A stretch of 64,000 nt of DNA from Novosphingobium fuchskuhlense (lineage in GTDB: Bacteria; Pseudomonadota; Alphaproteobacteria; Sphingomonadales; Sphingomonadaceae), in the NCBI RefSeq assembly GCF_001519075.1, contig NZ_KQ954244.1, positions 1,843,090 to 1,907,089 of the forward strand. The letters run 5' to 3'. This document shows positions 25,067-37,287 of this stretch, one piece after another; the stretch's first letter is position 1, and each line of letters begins with the position of its first letter. A program made the position numbers and the translations under genes. The notes under the pieces are model-generated. The model did no database searches and was not told the DNA's origin. It was given only the letters and a program-made list of their open reading frames with translations.

Positions 25067-26287
25067 TCAAGCCGCGTGGCTGCGCCGTGCCAGTTCGCAC
25101 TGCGACCAGATGTCGCTCAGCGCATCCAGCAGCCGGTCGATATCGCCGTCGGTGTGAACGGGTGAGGGCGTGATGCGCAGGCGCTCGGTGCCGCGCGGGA
25201 CCGTGGGATAGTTGATCGGCTGGACGTAGATGCCGTGGTTGTCGAGCAGCCAGTCGCTGATCATCTTGCACTTGCGCGCGTCGCCCACCATCACCGGGAT
25301 GATATGGCTCGGGTTGTCGAGGTGCGGGATGCCCAGCGCGTTGAGCTTGCGGCGCACCGTGCTCACCCGGTCGCGGTGGCGGGCGCGTTCGTAGCCGCTC
25401 ACCTTCAGGTGCTGGATGCTGGCGCAGGCACCCGCGGCGAGGGCCGGGGGGATCGCGGTGGTGAAGATGAAGCCCGAGGCGAAGCTGCGGACATAGTCGC
25501 ACAGCGCCTCGGAGGCCGCGATATAGCCGCCCATCACGCCGAAGGCCTTGCCCAGCGTGCCTTCTATCACGTCGATCCGGTCCATCAGGCCTTCGCGTTC
25601 GGCGACGCCGCCGCCGCGCGGACCATAGAGCCCGACGCCGTGAACTTCGTCGATGTAGGACAGCGCGCCGTGCGCCTCGCAGACTTCGATGATCTCGCGG
25701 ATCGGCGATATATCACCGTCCATCGAATAGACGCTTTCGAAGGCCACCAGCTTGGCGCGGCCGGGAGCGACCTGGCTCAGCTTGGCGTCGAGATCGCGCC
25801 AGTCGTTGTGCTTCCAGATCACGCGTTCGGCCTGGCTGTGGCGGATGCCCTCGATCATCGAGGCATGGTTGCCCGCGTCCGAGAACACCACGCAATCGGG
25901 CAGGCGCGAGGCGAGGGTGCCCAGCGCCGCCCAGTTCGAGACATAGCCCGAGGTGAACAGCAGCGCGGCTTCCTTGTGGTGGAGGTCGGCGAGTTCGGCT
26001 TCCAGCAGTGCGTGGTGGCGGTTCGTGCCCGAAATGTTGCGCGTGCCGCCGGCACCGGCGCCGCACTCGTCGAGCACCTTGTGCATCGCGTCGAGCACCT
26101 TGGGGCTCTGGCCCATGCCGAGGTAGTCATTCGAACACCACACGGTCACTTCCTGTGTGCCGCCGTCCACGTGGCGCGTCGCCTTGGGGAAGGAGCCGCG
26201 ATGGCGCTCCAGTTCGGCGAAGATGCGATAGCGCCCTTCGCCGCGGATGCCCTCGAGTTCCTGTGTAAAGAAGGCCTCATAATCCAT
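25067..26287 (-). CDS. hemA: 5-aminolevulinate synthase
   Basis: 406 residues of the PLP-dependent alpha-oxoamine synthase family. It condenses glycine and succinyl-CoA to 5-aminolevulinate, the first step to heme and bacteriochlorophyll. Visible marks are [35 protein letters not shown] and the PLP-lysine region [12 protein letters not shown]. It is the last gene of the puh superoperon, as in other alphaproteobacterial PGCs, which places precursor supply under photosynthetic control. ATG 26287 gives the canonical MDYEAFF start. A second hemA may exist elsewhere in the genome. Confidence 0.95.
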   Translation of the reverse strand: MDYEAFFTQELEGIRGEGRYRIFAELERHRGSFPKATRHVDGGTQEVTVWCSNDYLGMGQSPKVLDAMHKVLDECGAGAGGTRNISGTNRHHALLEAELADLHHKEAALLFTSGYVSNWAALGTLASRLPDCVVFSDAGNHASMIEGIRHSQAERVIWKHNDWRDLDAKLSQVAPGRAKLVAFESVYSMDGDISPIREIIEVCEAHGALSYIDEVHGVGLYGPRGGGVAEREGLMDRIDVIEGTLGKAFGVMGGYIAASEALCDYVRSFASGFIFTTAIPPALAAGACASIQHLKVSGYERARHRDRVSTVRRKLNALGIPHLDNPSHIIPVMVGDARKCKMISDWLLDNHGIYVQPINYPTVPRGTERLRITPSPVHTDGDIDRLLDALSDIWSQCELARRSHAA

Positions 26288-26328
26288 GGCCGAAATACCC
26301 CTTCCCTTCAAAACTCAGATCTGGGCCC

Positions 26329-27114
26329 TCAAGCGCCCAGGTGATTGCGGCGACCGGGCAGAGCCCAGCCCCAGAGTGCGCCGTCGCGAAACGGCAAGGC
26401 GAGAAACACGTGTTCGAGAACGCCGAGCGCGGCCATCGCGAAGAGCAGGCTGGCGCGGACGGCTTCGGTGCTGCCCGCGGGCGCGGCGAGCGCGGCATTG
26501 CCGAGCAGACCGGCAAGGACCACCGTGAAAACGAGAGCTGCGCCCAGCGCCGGCGAAAAGCGGCGCGGGCCAAAATAGCTGCGCAGATAATCGAGGTGCG
26601 GGGGCAAGAGATCGCCGACCTGGCTCGGCACCCCGGCAAACAGCGCCAGCTTGCTCGCAACGCGCAGCGCCAGCAGCAGCACGAAGACTTCCGCGCCGGT
26701 CGGGTTGATCGCGTTCCAGCCCAGCGAAAGCAGCATCAGCGCGGTGAGGGCGAGGGCGACCTCGTGGTAGATCAGCGTCGATCCGGCATCGATGAAGCGG
26801 TCCCAGCCGCGCGCTGCGGGATTGCTCGGCTCGCGTCGGGGCCCGGCGACCGCACCCATCAGGAAGCTCGCCTCGTGCCACGACCACACCATGAGCGCGC
26901 CGATGAAGCCGATATAGGCTCCCGCCATGCTGGGCATGACCGAGCCGACCACGACCGCGACGAGCCCGGCGATGCCGCCCGCCCCCGCCAGCGCCAGCGC
27001 TCGCGGGAAGGTGGCACGGTCGCGGTTGTCCAGCCACGCGATCAGCCCGGTGGCGAAGAACCACACGAGCAGCGTGACCATCATGGGCACGGCGTGGCCG
27101 GAAAGGCTTACCAC
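26329..27114 (-). CDS. puhE: Photosynthetic complex assembly protein PuhE (DUF3623)
   Basis: 261 residues, with about seven membrane helices. The DUF3623 pattern [24 protein letters not shown] and the later [11 protein letters not shown] are present. PuhE is needed for normal reaction-centre levels in Rhodobacter; its mechanism is unknown. The start is a GTG that overlaps the acsF stop by seven bases, with an ATG ten codons in as an alternative. Its position between acsF and hemA is conserved in this kind of PGC. Confidence 0.88.
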   Translation of the reverse strand: MVSLSGHAVPMMVTLLVWFFATGLIAWLDNRDRATFPRALALAGAGGIAGLVAVVVGSVMPSMAGAYIGFIGALMVWSWHEASFLMGAVAGPRREPSNPAARGWDRFIDAGSTLIYHEVALALTALMLLSLGWNAINPTGAEVFVLLLALRVASKLALFAGVPSQVGDLLPPHLDYLRSYFGPRRFSPALGAALVFTVVLAGLLGNAALAAPAGSTEAVRASLLFAMAALGVLEHVFLALPFRDGALWGWALPGRRNHLGA

Positions 27115-28241
27115 GAAGGCTGCATCCGCACGCTCGCAGGCAGGACGTTCGGGCGCGTGCGGTGGAAGTACATACGGGCAAAGGCGAGCCCCGCTCCGGC
27201 AATTCCGGCCACGCGCTGGATCGCACCCACCACCCCGCCACGCGCTGTGGCGGCGGCAATGCGGTCGCTGGCCAGCCGCAGGTTCTCCATCTGGCGGCGG
27301 AAGGCGGGATCGTCGGTTTCCAGCTCGATCGGGAAGACCTGGCGGGTGATCGCGGTGCAGACCGTGAAGACCTTGTAGTCATACTCGGTCGGATCGACGC
27401 CCAGCGCGGCGTGGAACACGGGGCGCGAATGGTCGCGCACATACATCGTCGCGTAGACCGAGAGCAGGAAGAAGCGGATCCACAGACGGTTGAGCCCGGT
27501 CAGCAGCTTCGGGTCCGCGCGCATGAGGAGGGCAAAGGCCTCGCCGTGGCGGAACTCGTCGTTGCACCATTCCTCGAACCACGAAAAGATCGGGTGGAAG
27601 CGGTGCTCGGGGTGCTTGGCAAGGTGCCGGTAGATCGTGATGTACCGCGCGTAGCCGATCTTTTCCGAAAGATAGACGGCATACCAGATGAACTTCGGGC
27701 GGAAGTAGGTGTACTTCTTGGATTTCGTCAGGAAGCCCAGATCTACGCCGATGCCGGCATCCTTCAGCGTCTCGTTGATGAAGCCGGCATGGCGGCTTTC
27801 ATCGCGCGCGAGGAGCTTGAACAGCATCTTCATGTCCGGATTGCGGGTGCGCCGGGCCATTTCGGAATAGAGCACGCAGCCCGAGAATTCCGAGGTCATC
27901 GAGCTCACCAGAAAATCGGTGAATTCCTCGCGCAGCGCAGGTTCCAGGTTCTCGATGATCCCGGCAAAGCTCTCCTTGCGCTTGAAGTGGAGCTTGTTGC
28001 GATCCGCCTGCATCTCCGCAATGAGGTCGTCCCACTCGGCGCGCACCGGGGAGACGTCGATCGCATCGAGCGCGTCGAAGTCGGTCGTGTAGAACCGCGG
28101 GCTCAGCACCGTTTCCTTGGCGGCCATGGCCATCGTATCGAGCGAGCCGCTGGTGCCAAGGTCAAGCCCCGCGGCGGCAGCGGCGCGGCTGAATTCGCCG
28201 TGATCGGGGGAGGCAGGGTCGATCTTGGTAGGGGCGTTCAT
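27108..28241 (-). CDS. acsF: Mg-protoporphyrin IX monomethyl ester oxidative cyclase
   Basis: 377 residues of the oxygen-dependent diiron cyclase that forms the fifth ring of bacteriochlorophyll. Two EXXH-type iron-ligand motifs are seen: [10 protein letters not shown] and [11 protein letters not shown]. Length and motifs fit the AcsF class. No anaerobic cyclase bchE is in the window, so ring closure here depends on oxygen. The start overlaps the end of the 100-residue upstream ORF (ATGA). Confidence 0.95.
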   Translation of the reverse strand: MNAPTKIDPASPDHGEFSRAAAAAGLDLGTSGSLDTMAMAAKETVLSPRFYTTDFDALDAIDVSPVRAEWDDLIAEMQADRNKLHFKRKESFAGIIENLEPALREEFTDFLVSSMTSEFSGCVLYSEMARRTRNPDMKMLFKLLARDESRHAGFINETLKDAGIGVDLGFLTKSKKYTYFRPKFIWYAVYLSEKIGYARYITIYRHLAKHPEHRFHPIFSWFEEWCNDEFRHGEAFALLMRADPKLLTGLNRLWIRFFLLSVYATMYVRDHSRPVFHAALGVDPTEYDYKVFTVCTAITRQVFPIELETDDPAFRRQMENLRLASDRIAAATARGGVVGAIQRVAGIAGAGLAFARMYFHRTRPNVLPASVRMQPSW

Positions 28242-28540
28242 GACACTCTCCCAGGCGTGAAGCTGACTTCGTAGAGTTCGGTAAGGTCGAAATAGGCGGT
28301 CAGCCTGATCCACGCCCGCGCCAGCGGACCCGCCCGAGTGACCGTTGCCATCCGGTCGATCGCGAGGCTTTGACCGAAATCAACCCGGATCGGCGCGCCA
28401 TGGACCTTGACGCGGTCTCCCGGCTGCAGCTCGATATCACCGGCCAGGCGCACATGCGCGTGGAAGTGCTCGCCTGTCTGCTCGATCTCGATGCGGCAGG
28501 GGGTATCGAACCGGCTCCGACCAGACAGGAATTCGGCCAT
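28238..28540 (-). CDS. Small conserved-position PGC protein (orf100), unknown function
   Basis: 100 residues, soluble and strand-rich, without signal peptide or membrane helix. It has a small-barrel-like run ([16 protein letters not shown]) and a C-terminal helix with [18 protein letters not shown]. Its start overlaps the puhC stop (TGATG) and its stop overlaps the acsF start (ATGA), so it is translationally coupled to both. The position suggests a role in reaction-centre assembly or with the AcsF cyclase. It does not resemble Ycf54 to my eye. Codon use matches its neighbours, so the ORF is real. Confidence 0.75.
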   Translation of the reverse strand: MAEFLSGRSRFDTPCRIEIEQTGEHFHAHVRLAGDIELQPGDRVKVHGAPIRVDFGQSLAIDRMATVTRAGPLARAWIRLTAYFDLTELYEVSFTPGRVS

Positions 28541-29022
28541 CAGCCGGCGCCTCCGGGCAGCAGCGCGGCAAAGGCAGCGCGGTTGTCCGGCCCGAATGAG
28601 CCGAGCTCGATCGAGCGGCCGGTGCTCTTGTCCTCAAGGCTCAGCGTGCGGTTCTTCCACAGCGTGAGCGTGAAGGGCGGGGCCATGCCGACGCCGCGGA
28701 TGTGCCGCTCGCGCGCCATCCCGCGCATCACGCCGCGCACGAAGCCGTTGCCGGGCACGCCGTCGACCAGCACGCGCACCGTCTCGCCGGTCGTCACATC
28801 GCGCACCACCACCGCGCCGTCGGCGCGGTCGGTGAAGGAGATCTGGCGGACCACCACCGGGGCGACATGCGCCTCGCTGCGGGCGAGCGCCGGGACGGCC
28901 TCACGGCTGAGCACACCGACCTTGACCAGCGTGGTCAGGGCCAGCGCCGTCACCACCAGCACCAGCGCCGAGGTGAGGGCTCCCTTGGGGATCGTCTGTT
29001 CATGATCGTGAACCAGGCTCAT
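28540..29022 (-). CDS. puhC: Photosynthetic complex assembly protein PuhC
   Basis: 160 residues. A short cytoplasmic N-terminus is followed by one membrane helix at about residues 15-35 and a periplasmic domain (RQISFTDRADGAVVVRD, then GFVRGVMRGMARERH). PuhC supports assembly or organisation of RC-LH1 in Rhodobacter. ATG 29022 overlaps the 3' end of puhB by four bases. Confidence 0.9.
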   Translation of the reverse strand: MSLVHDHEQTIPKGALTSALVLVVTALALTTLVKVGVLSREAVPALARSEAHVAPVVVRQISFTDRADGAVVVRDVTTGETVRVLVDGVPGNGFVRGVMRGMARERHIRGVGMAPPFTLTLWKNRTLSLEDKSTGRSIELGSFGPDNRAAFAALLPGGAG

Positions 29023-29651
29023 GCTGTTGCCTCCCTCACGCCCAGTGCGGGACGCGGCGTGTTTGCCGCAGGTGCAGCGGTTTCGCTGCGCTGCTGCACC
29101 GGCATGATCGCGGCGGTCGCCTTGGCCAGAATACGGGCCACTGCGGCGGCGTCGGGCAGGGCGCGCAGCATCGGCTGCGGTGCGGCGAGGCGGAAGGGCC
29201 GGGCATGGGGCCACAGCATCGCATAACCGAGCAGGCTCGAACCCTGAAGCGACAGCGCGATATCGCCATAGCCCGCGCCAAGCCCGCGCAAGTCTGCCGC
29301 GCTCAGCTTGACCAGCGGCAGATTGATGCATTTGCTGAGCGCGACGCCGATACGCAGCACCACGCGGCGATTGGTGATCGTGTAGACCGTGCTGCGCGCC
29401 ACCATCCACGCAAAGCCATAGACAAGGCCGAGTGCCAGCACGCCGAAGCCCGCCGTGAGCGCAGCGCCGAGCAGGGTGCCGCCGACCATTGCCCAGGCCA
29501 CGAGGAGCGCGAAGTATCCGCCGATCCACCGCGCGCCCAGCGCGCTGCGGGCGAACACCCGCGCGTCGGGCGCACCCTGCCAGAGGATCGCCTCTCCAGG
29601 AGGCAGATCACCCGGCAGGCCGCGGATCGGCTCGATATCGTGTTCCCTCAC
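29019..29651 (-). CDS. puhB: Photosynthetic complex assembly protein PuhB
   Basis: 210 residues. The N-terminal motif (GLPGDLPPGEAILWQG) is followed by two or three membrane helices and a PH-like domain (STVYTITNRRVVLRIG). PuhB is a dimeric reaction-centre assembly factor in Rhodobacter. The start codon is GTG, overlapping the puhA stop (GTGA), which indicates translational coupling with the H subunit. Confidence 0.92.
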   Translation of the reverse strand: MREHDIEPIRGLPGDLPPGEAILWQGAPDARVFARSALGARWIGGYFALLVAWAMVGGTLLGAALTAGFGVLALGLVYGFAWMVARSTVYTITNRRVVLRIGVALSKCINLPLVKLSAADLRGLGAGYGDIALSLQGSSLLGYAMLWPHARPFRLAAPQPMLRALPDAAAVARILAKATAAIMPVQQRSETAAPAANTPRPALGVREATA

Positions 29652-30424
29652 AGGAACGGCTCCTGCCGGCCGGCGTTGGCGTAGAGGTACCCACCGCCGA
29701 AGTAGCCGATCACGCGCTCTTCCTCGTAGCGGGTGATCTGGCCTGCGGTTTCCAGCTGCGGCACCGCGTCATAGTCGGCTGCGTTGATCGCATCGATCTC
29801 GATGCCCGCCGCGCTGACCGAGGCCATCGCCATCGGGGCGAGCACGGTCTTGCCGCTGGCCGTCTCGACCGAAAGGTAGCGGATCTGGTGCTCGGCGCGG
29901 TCGATCCACAGATCGGTCACGGTGCCGGCCACCTTGCCGTCAGCCGCGGTCACCTTCATGCCGCGCGGATCGGGCCCGCCCTTCCACACCGAAATGTGGT
30001 CCTCGGTCGAAAGCGGCACGATGCGGTTGCGACCATGCGCATCCTGATCGGGCCACTTGGCGCGGTTGGCATAGGCCGCCGGGCCGATTCCGTCGACCAG
30101 CGGATTGCCGGTCGGCACATAAGGCGCGCCGGGGAAGTTTTCGAAGCGCTTTGCGGCGATGTCCACCGGCTCGCGGCCTTCCTCGCGCGGCAGCGGATAG
30201 CTTACGGTGCCGCGGTCGAAGGGCAGGCGGAAGGTCTTGGGCAGCGCGGTCGAAAGCGGGCCGCCCACGCTTTCGATGAACCCGTTCATCTCGTCCTCGA
30301 GCGGATAGCCCTCGCGGCGATCCTCGCGGCGCAGCCAGAACACCAGGGCGACGAAGAACAGGAAGAATGCCCAGAGAGCGATCTCCGCCACATCGATCGA
30401 GCCAACTACATATGCCGTTTTCAT
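29648..30424 (-). CDS. puhA: Photosynthetic reaction centre H subunit
   Basis: 258 residues. One N-terminal membrane helix (about residues 12-30) is followed by the charged RREDRREGYPLE and the large cytoplasmic domain with the PRC-barrel region (KVAGTVTDLWIDRAEHQIRYL). It caps PufL/PufM and affects proton transfer to QB. Full family length. It lies 70 bases after lhaA on the same transcript. Confidence 0.96.
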   Translation of the reverse strand: MKTAYVVGSIDVAEIALWAFFLFFVALVFWLRREDRREGYPLEDEMNGFIESVGGPLSTALPKTFRLPFDRGTVSYPLPREEGREPVDIAAKRFENFPGAPYVPTGNPLVDGIGPAAYANRAKWPDQDAHGRNRIVPLSTEDHISVWKGGPDPRGMKVTAADGKVAGTVTDLWIDRAEHQIRYLSVETASGKTVLAPMAMASVSAAGIEIDAINAADYDAVPQLETAGQITRYEEERVIGYFGGGYLYANAGRQEPFL

Positions 30425-30494
30425 CGAACTTTCCTTTCCCGGATCAGGGCCCCGGAGGCCACAAGTCCCACCACCACTCGTTTTGGAAACACAC

Positions 30495-31937
30495 TCATGT
30501 CGGAAACTCCGGCAGGACCATCTGCCCGCCGGGCAACTCTCCCGTGAGGCCGAGGCGCTTGCCGGCCAGTGGCCCGAGGACCACCAGCGCTGCGATCAGC
30601 ATCACGATTTCAAGACTGTAGACCGTGGCATAGCCCGCCGCGCGGCCGCCCGGGCCGCTGGCCCAGCTCACCGTGTCGCGGATCACCCCGCCCACCGCGA
30701 GCGCGCTGCCAGCTGCGGTCGCCTGCACGGCGCCCCATGCACCCAGCGCCACACCGGAATCGCCGCGCTGCGCCAGCGACATCGCCGCGATCAGCGTGCC
30801 GACCGAAAACAGCCCGATCCCGAACCCGATCGCGCCCGCGCCCATCGTGAGCAGCATGGGGGAGGCGAGCGGCGCGGCGAGGAGCACGAGAATGAACGCG
30901 CAGATCCCGCCGACCATGCCAGCACCGGCGAGGCGCAGCGGATCGAACCCGCGCTCCAGAACACGCGTCGAAAGCGAGAAGCCGGCGATGGCGCCGAGCG
31001 CCCACGAGCCTGTCAGCATGGTGGTCGACCCGACCGCCAGGCCCAGCAACTCCGCGCCATAAGGCTCGAGCAGCGCGTCCTGCATCGCAAAGGCCGCCGC
31101 GCCGAGGCCGATGGCGGAGAGCAGGCGCACGGTGTTGGGCTTCGCCACGAATTCGCGCCAGACATCGCCGAATTCCGGCGTCTCGCGATCCTTGGCGGTC
31201 TTGCCGGGATTGCGGCCCTCCTGCTTCCACAGCGCGGTCAGGTTGAGAACGAGCGTGACGACCGCCGCGCCCTGGATCACCTGCACCAGCCGCGTCGGGC
31301 TGAAGGGCACCAGCAGTCCGCCGATGACGAAGGCCGAAACCATCATGCCCACCAGCAGCATCACATAGAGCAGCGCCACCGCGCGCGGGCGCTTGTCCTC
31401 GCGGGCAAGGTCCGTCGCGAGCGCAAGGCCCGCCGTCTGCGTCACGTGGAGTCCCGCGCCCGTCAGCAGGAACGCCAGCGCCCCGCCGCCGAGGCCGGTG
31501 TAGAACGTGCGCTGCTCGCTCATCAGCAGCAGCGCGAAAGGCATGATCGCGAGGCCGCCCCACTGCATCAGCGTGCCGAACCAGATGTAGGGCACGCGCC
31601 GCCAGCCCAGCACTGAGCGGTGGGTATCGGACTTGTGCCCGATCAGCGCGCGCAAGGGGGCGAACAGCAGCGGCATCGCGATCAGCAGCGAAACCAGCCA
31701 GGCCGGGGTATGCAGTTCCACGATCATCACGCGGTTGAGCGTGCCGTTCAGGAGAACCGTCGCCATGCCCACGCTCACCTGAAACAGCGCGAGGCGCAGC
31801 AGGCGGGGGAGGGGCAGTTCGGCACTGGCGGCATCGGCAAACGGCAGCCAGCTCACCGCCACACGCGTCCACTGGCCCGCCATCCGCGAAAGGCGGGTCT
31901 GCGGGGCAGTTTCGGCCAAGGCGGGGGTTCCGGTCAT
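30495..31937 (-). CDS. lhaA: Light-harvesting complex assembly protein LhaA (PucC-like MFS)
   Basis: 480 residues with about twelve membrane helices of the bacteriochlorophyll-delivery (BCD) branch of the major facilitator family. Marks are LNGTLNRVMIVELHTPAWLV, GHKSDTHRSVLGWRRVPYIW and ALLEPYGAELLGL. LhaA helps LH1 subunits acquire pigment and assemble. Two bases separate its start from the bchM stop; the bchM-lhaA-puhA order is classic. Confidence 0.94.
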   Translation of the reverse strand: MTGTPALAETAPQTRLSRMAGQWTRVAVSWLPFADAASAELPLPRLLRLALFQVSVGMATVLLNGTLNRVMIVELHTPAWLVSLLIAMPLLFAPLRALIGHKSDTHRSVLGWRRVPYIWFGTLMQWGGLAIMPFALLLMSEQRTFYTGLGGGALAFLLTGAGLHVTQTAGLALATDLAREDKRPRAVALLYVMLLVGMMVSAFVIGGLLVPFSPTRLVQVIQGAAVVTLVLNLTALWKQEGRNPGKTAKDRETPEFGDVWREFVAKPNTVRLLSAIGLGAAAFAMQDALLEPYGAELLGLAVGSTTMLTGSWALGAIAGFSLSTRVLERGFDPLRLAGAGMVGGICAFILVLLAAPLASPMLLTMGAGAIGFGIGLFSVGTLIAAMSLAQRGDSGVALGAWGAVQATAAGSALAVGGVIRDTVSWASGPGGRAAGYATVYSLEIVMLIAALVVLGPLAGKRLGLTGELPGGQMVLPEFPT

Positions 31938-31939
31938 CG

Positions 31940-33579
<1,640 letters not shown>

Positions 33580-36500
33580 TTATGCCGCGACGGCTTCGAC
33601 GCCCGCGGGGAGCACGCCTTCGAGGCGGTCCTCGAGTTCATCGCTGGCGGCGTGGAGGGCTGCGAGAGTGGCTTCGTCGGGCGACCAGAACTTGCGGTCG
33701 ACCGCTTCGAGAAGGCGGTTTGCGACGCGGGCCGAAGCGCGCGGATTGAGGGCTGCCAGGCGCTCGCGCATGGCAGCGTCGAGCACGTAGGTTTCGCTGA
33801 TGCGCTGGTAGACCCAGGGATCGACTTCGCCGGTGGTGGCCGACCAGCCCATCGTCGTCGTGACATGGCCCTCGATCGCGCGCACGCCTTCATAGCCGTG
33901 GCGCAGCAGGCTTTCGGTCCACACCGGATTGAGGATGCGGGTGCGGGTTTCGAGCGCGACCTGCTCCTGCAGGCTGCGGACCTTGCCCGATCCTTGCGTC
34001 TGGTCGCCGATGTAGACCGGCGCGGCCTCGCCGCCCTTGGCCCGCGTCACCGCGCGGCTGATCCCGCCCAGCGCATCGACATACTGGTCGATCGAGGTCA
34101 CCCCGAGTTCGACGCTTTCGAGGTTCTGGTAGGCGCAGTCGACGGTCTTGAGCGCCGAGGCGAGGATCGCGGCCTGCCGGATCGGCACACCCTTGACGCC
34201 GTAGGCGTAGCCCTTCTGGCGTTCGAAGCTGTCAGCCAGTTCATCGGGATCGGTCCAGGCGCCGTTGTCGATCATCAGATTGACCTGCGCGCCATAAGCC
34301 CCTTGCGCGTTCGAGAAGACGCGCAGCGCCGCCGTCTCGAAATCGCACGCATGCTCGTTCTGGTGCGCGATGGCGTGGGCCCGCACGAAGTTCATCTCCA
34401 GCGGTTCGTCCGCGCTCGCCGCCAGCAGCGCGGCTTCAGCGAGCATCCGTGTTTGCAGCGGCAGCAGGTCGCGGAACACGCCCGAAAGCGTCGCGATCAC
34501 GTCGATCCGCGGGCGGCCCAGCTCTTCCAGCGGGATGAGTTCGGCACCGGCAAGGCGGCTGTAGCTATCAAAGCGAGGACGCGCCCCGATCAGCGCGAGG
34601 ACCTGCGCGATCTGGGCGCCTTCGCTCTTGAGGTTGTCGGTGCCCCACAGCACCATCGCCACGGTCTGCGGCAGGTGGCCGCTGTCGGCAAGGCTGCGCT
34701 CGATCAGCTTGCGCGCCTGCTCCGCCCCGTCCTTCACCGCGAAGGTGCTGGGCAGGCGGAACGGATCGAAGCCGTGGATATTGCGCCCGGTCGGCAGGAT
34801 TTCCGGCGCACGCAGCACGTCACCGCCGGAGACGGGACGCACAAACCGTCCGGCCAGCGCGCGAACGATGCCGTCCAGTTCGTGATTGGTGGATAGCGCC
34901 GCGTTCAGCGCGCCCATGTCCTTCAGCAGCGGCGTATCGAGCTTGATCCGGCCATCGACCAGCAGCTCGGCCGTGTGTGCCGCCAGCGGCTCGCCGCGTG
35001 CTTCGGCGCTGGCGCGGACCATGTCGATGCGCTCCTCGCGGCTCGCGGCCTGCCCGGCCACATGCAACCCCTGCGGAATGAGTTCGCGCTCGATCTCGTA
35101 GAGCCGCGCGGCGAGTGCCGGCACGTCGGTGCCATCGAGGTCGAGGGCTTCGGCCTGCTCGGCGATCAGTTCGGCCAGCAGCGCGGCCTGCTCGTCGCCC
35201 GGGGGCAGCGAGCGCCAACGCTCGACCGAGGCCTTGAGATCGGCAAGGCCCTTGTAGACGCCCGAGCGGGTAAGCGCTGGGGTGAGGTAGCTCACCAGCG
35301 TCGCGCCTGAACGGCGCTTGGCGAGCACGCCTTCCGAAGGGTTGTTGGCGGCGTAGAGATAGACATTCGGCAGATCGCCGATCATCCGGTCCGGCCAGCA
35401 CTGCGCGGTGAGGCCGGTCTGCTTGCCGGGCATGAATTCAAGGCTGCCATGGGTGCCGAAGTGGAGCACGGCGTGGGCCTGGAAATCCTCGCGCAGCCAG
35501 CGGTAGAATGCGGCGAACGCGTGGCTCGGGGCAAAGCGGCCCTCGAACAGCAAGCGCATTGGATCGCCTTCGATGCCGATCGCGGGCTGGATGCCGACGA
35601 AGACATTGCCGAACTGCGCGCCAAGTACCTGCACCGCGCTGCCGTCAGACTGCAGCTTGCCGGGCGCCGGACCCCAAGAGGCCTCGATGTCCTTGAGCCA
35701 GGTTTCGCGCGACACGATGGTATCGGCCATGATCCGCGTGTGGACATTGGCCTCGGTGCCATAGCGCGCCGAATTGCCGATCAGGATCGCATTGCGCAGC
35801 GCATCGACGCTTTCCGGCACTTCGACCGAATAGCCTTCAGCCGCCAGCCGCACGAGCGTGTTGTGGAGCGATTCGAACACGCTGAGGAACTGCGCCGTGC
35901 CCGCTGCGCCCGCATTGGGCGGGAAATTGAACAGCACCACGGCAACCCGCCGCTCCGCTGCCGCCGCGCGGGCCAGATCGATTTGCTTGACCACGCGCGC
36001 GGCAAGCGCCTCGGCACGTTCGGCGCAGCTTTCCATCTGGCGGACACCGGCGGTGCCGGAGCCTGCGAAGGTGCAGCCGTTGGCGCAGCCGGTGCAGGCC
36101 TCGCCGCTGCCGTCCGCGCGGCCGCCGAACACCATTGGCTGGATCGCGCCGTCAAGCTCGGGGATCGCGATCATCATCGTCGATTCCAAGGGCAGCAGCC
36201 CCTGAGGGTTCGCGCCCCAGGCCTGCAGGGTCTGGAACTCGACCGGATGCGCGGCGATATAGGGCCGGTCCAGCTTGGCGAGGATCGCCTCGGCCGCCGC
36301 CGTATCGTTGTAGGCAGGGCCGCCGACAAGGCTGAACCCCGTCAGGTTCACCACCGCATCGACGATCGCCTTGCCGTCCTTCATGAACAGCGCCTCGATC
36401 GCCGGGCGCCCGTCGAGCCCGCCGGCAAAGGCCGGGATCACGCGGAGGCCACGTGCCTCCATCGCCGCGATCACGCCGTCATAATGGCGCGCATCCTTGG

Positions 36501-37287
36501 CGAGGACGTAGGAGCGCAGCATCAGCAGACCAACCGTGCCGCGCTTGCCGACACGCGCGCTGGCGGGCAGGGCTGCCGCGCTTGTCGCCATGCGCGGTGT
36601 CATTGCCGGGTGATAAACCCCGACTTCGGGATATTCGCGCGGCGCCTCGGCCTTCATCGCGCCGCGAAGCCCTGCGCGGTCGCCGGTGGCATAGCGGTCG
36701 ATCAGCGCGCGGATCATGTCCACCACGTTGTCGTCGCTGCCCGCCAGCCAGTATTGCAGCGTCAGGAAATAGGCGCGCACATCCTGCGCGGTGCCGGGCA
36801 CGAAACGCAGCAACTTGGGAAGGCGGCGCAGCATGGCCATCTGGCCCTTGCCCGAGCTTGCCCCCGGCTTGCCCGATCCGCGCAGCTTCTTGAGCAGGCC
36901 CATCATGCCCGTCGCGGGCTTGTCCATGCGGTAGTCACCCATGCGGGTGAGTTTGACCACTTCGCCGGCCGACATGAGGCCGACGATCGCGTCGCAATCC
37001 TCGCGGCGGGCTTCCAGCGCCGGCATCACCGCGCGGATATGGTCCTCGAGGAACAGCATCGTGCACAGGATGATGTCGGCCCGGGCAATGTCCTCACGCG
37101 CGGCGTCAAGCGAGCCGGGCTTTTCTTCCCAGTCGGCCGCCGCGTGGAAGCCGATCGTCACGCCCGTACCGGCGCGGGCGAAGTGGCCCTGCGCGCGCTG
37201 GAATGCACCGGAAAGGTGATTGTCGAGCGTGATGACGACAACCCGCACCGGCGTGTCCGGGGTGATGATGGGGGCTTTACCGCGCAT
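33580..37287 (-). CDS. bchH: Magnesium chelatase subunit H
   Basis: 1235 residues, the large porphyrin-binding subunit of Mg-chelatase (CobN/Mg chelatase family). With BchI and BchD it inserts Mg into protoporphyrin IX, the branch point from heme. Recognisable blocks are [15 protein letters not shown] near the N-terminus, [17 protein letters not shown] in the centre and [14 protein letters not shown] toward the C-terminus. ATG 37287 overlaps the bchB stop by 11 bases; the frame is open further upstream but that part is antisense to conserved BchB sequence. Confidence 0.97.
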   Translation of the reverse strand: MRGKAPIITPDTPVRVVVITLDNHLSGAFQRAQGHFARAGTGVTIGFHAAADWEEKPGSLDAAREDIARADIILCTMLFLEDHIRAVMPALEARREDCDAIVGLMSAGEVVKLTRMGDYRMDKPATGMMGLLKKLRGSGKPGASSGKGQMAMLRRLPKLLRFVPGTAQDVRAYFLTLQYWLAGSDDNVVDMIRALIDRYATGDRAGLRGAMKAEAPREYPEVGVYHPAMTPRMATSAAALPASARVGKRGTVGLLMLRSYVLAKDARHYDGVIAAMEARGLRVIPAFAGGLDGRPAIEALFMKDGKAIVDAVVNLTGFSLVGGPAYNDTAAAEAILAKLDRPYIAAHPVEFQTLQAWGANPQGLLPLESTMMIAIPELDGAIQPMVFGGRADGSGEACTGCANGCTFAGSGTAGVRQMESCAERAEALAARVVKQIDLARAAAAERRVAVVLFNFPPNAGAAGTAQFLSVFESLHNTLVRLAAEGYSVEVPESVDALRNAILIGNSARYGTEANVHTRIMADTIVSRETWLKDIEASWGPAPGKLQSDGSAVQVLGAQFGNVFVGIQPAIGIEGDPMRLLFEGRFAPSHAFAAFYRWLREDFQAHAVLHFGTHGSLEFMPGKQTGLTAQCWPDRMIGDLPNVYLYAANNPSEGVLAKRRSGATLVSYLTPALTRSGVYKGLADLKASVERWRSLPPGDEQAALLAELIAEQAEALDLDGTDVPALAARLYEIERELIPQGLHVAGQAASREERIDMVRASAEARGEPLAAHTAELLVDGRIKLDTPLLKDMGALNAALSTNHELDGIVRALAGRFVRPVSGGDVLRAPEILPTGRNIHGFDPFRLPSTFAVKDGAEQARKLIERSLADSGHLPQTVAMVLWGTDNLKSEGAQIAQVLALIGARPRFDSYSRLAGAELIPLEELGRPRIDVIATLSGVFRDLLPLQTRMLAEAALLAASADEPLEMNFVRAHAIAHQNEHACDFETAALRVFSNAQGAYGAQVNLMIDNGAWTDPDELADSFERQKGYAYGVKGVPIRQAAILASALKTVDCAYQNLESVELGVTSIDQYVDALGGISRAVTRAKGGEAAPVYIGDQTQGSGKVRSLQEQVALETRTRILNPVWTESLLRHGYEGVRAIEGHVTTTMGWSATTGEVDPWVYQRISETYVLDAAMRERLAALNPRASARVANRLLEAVDRKFWSPDEATLAALHAASDELEDRLEGVLPAGVEAVAA

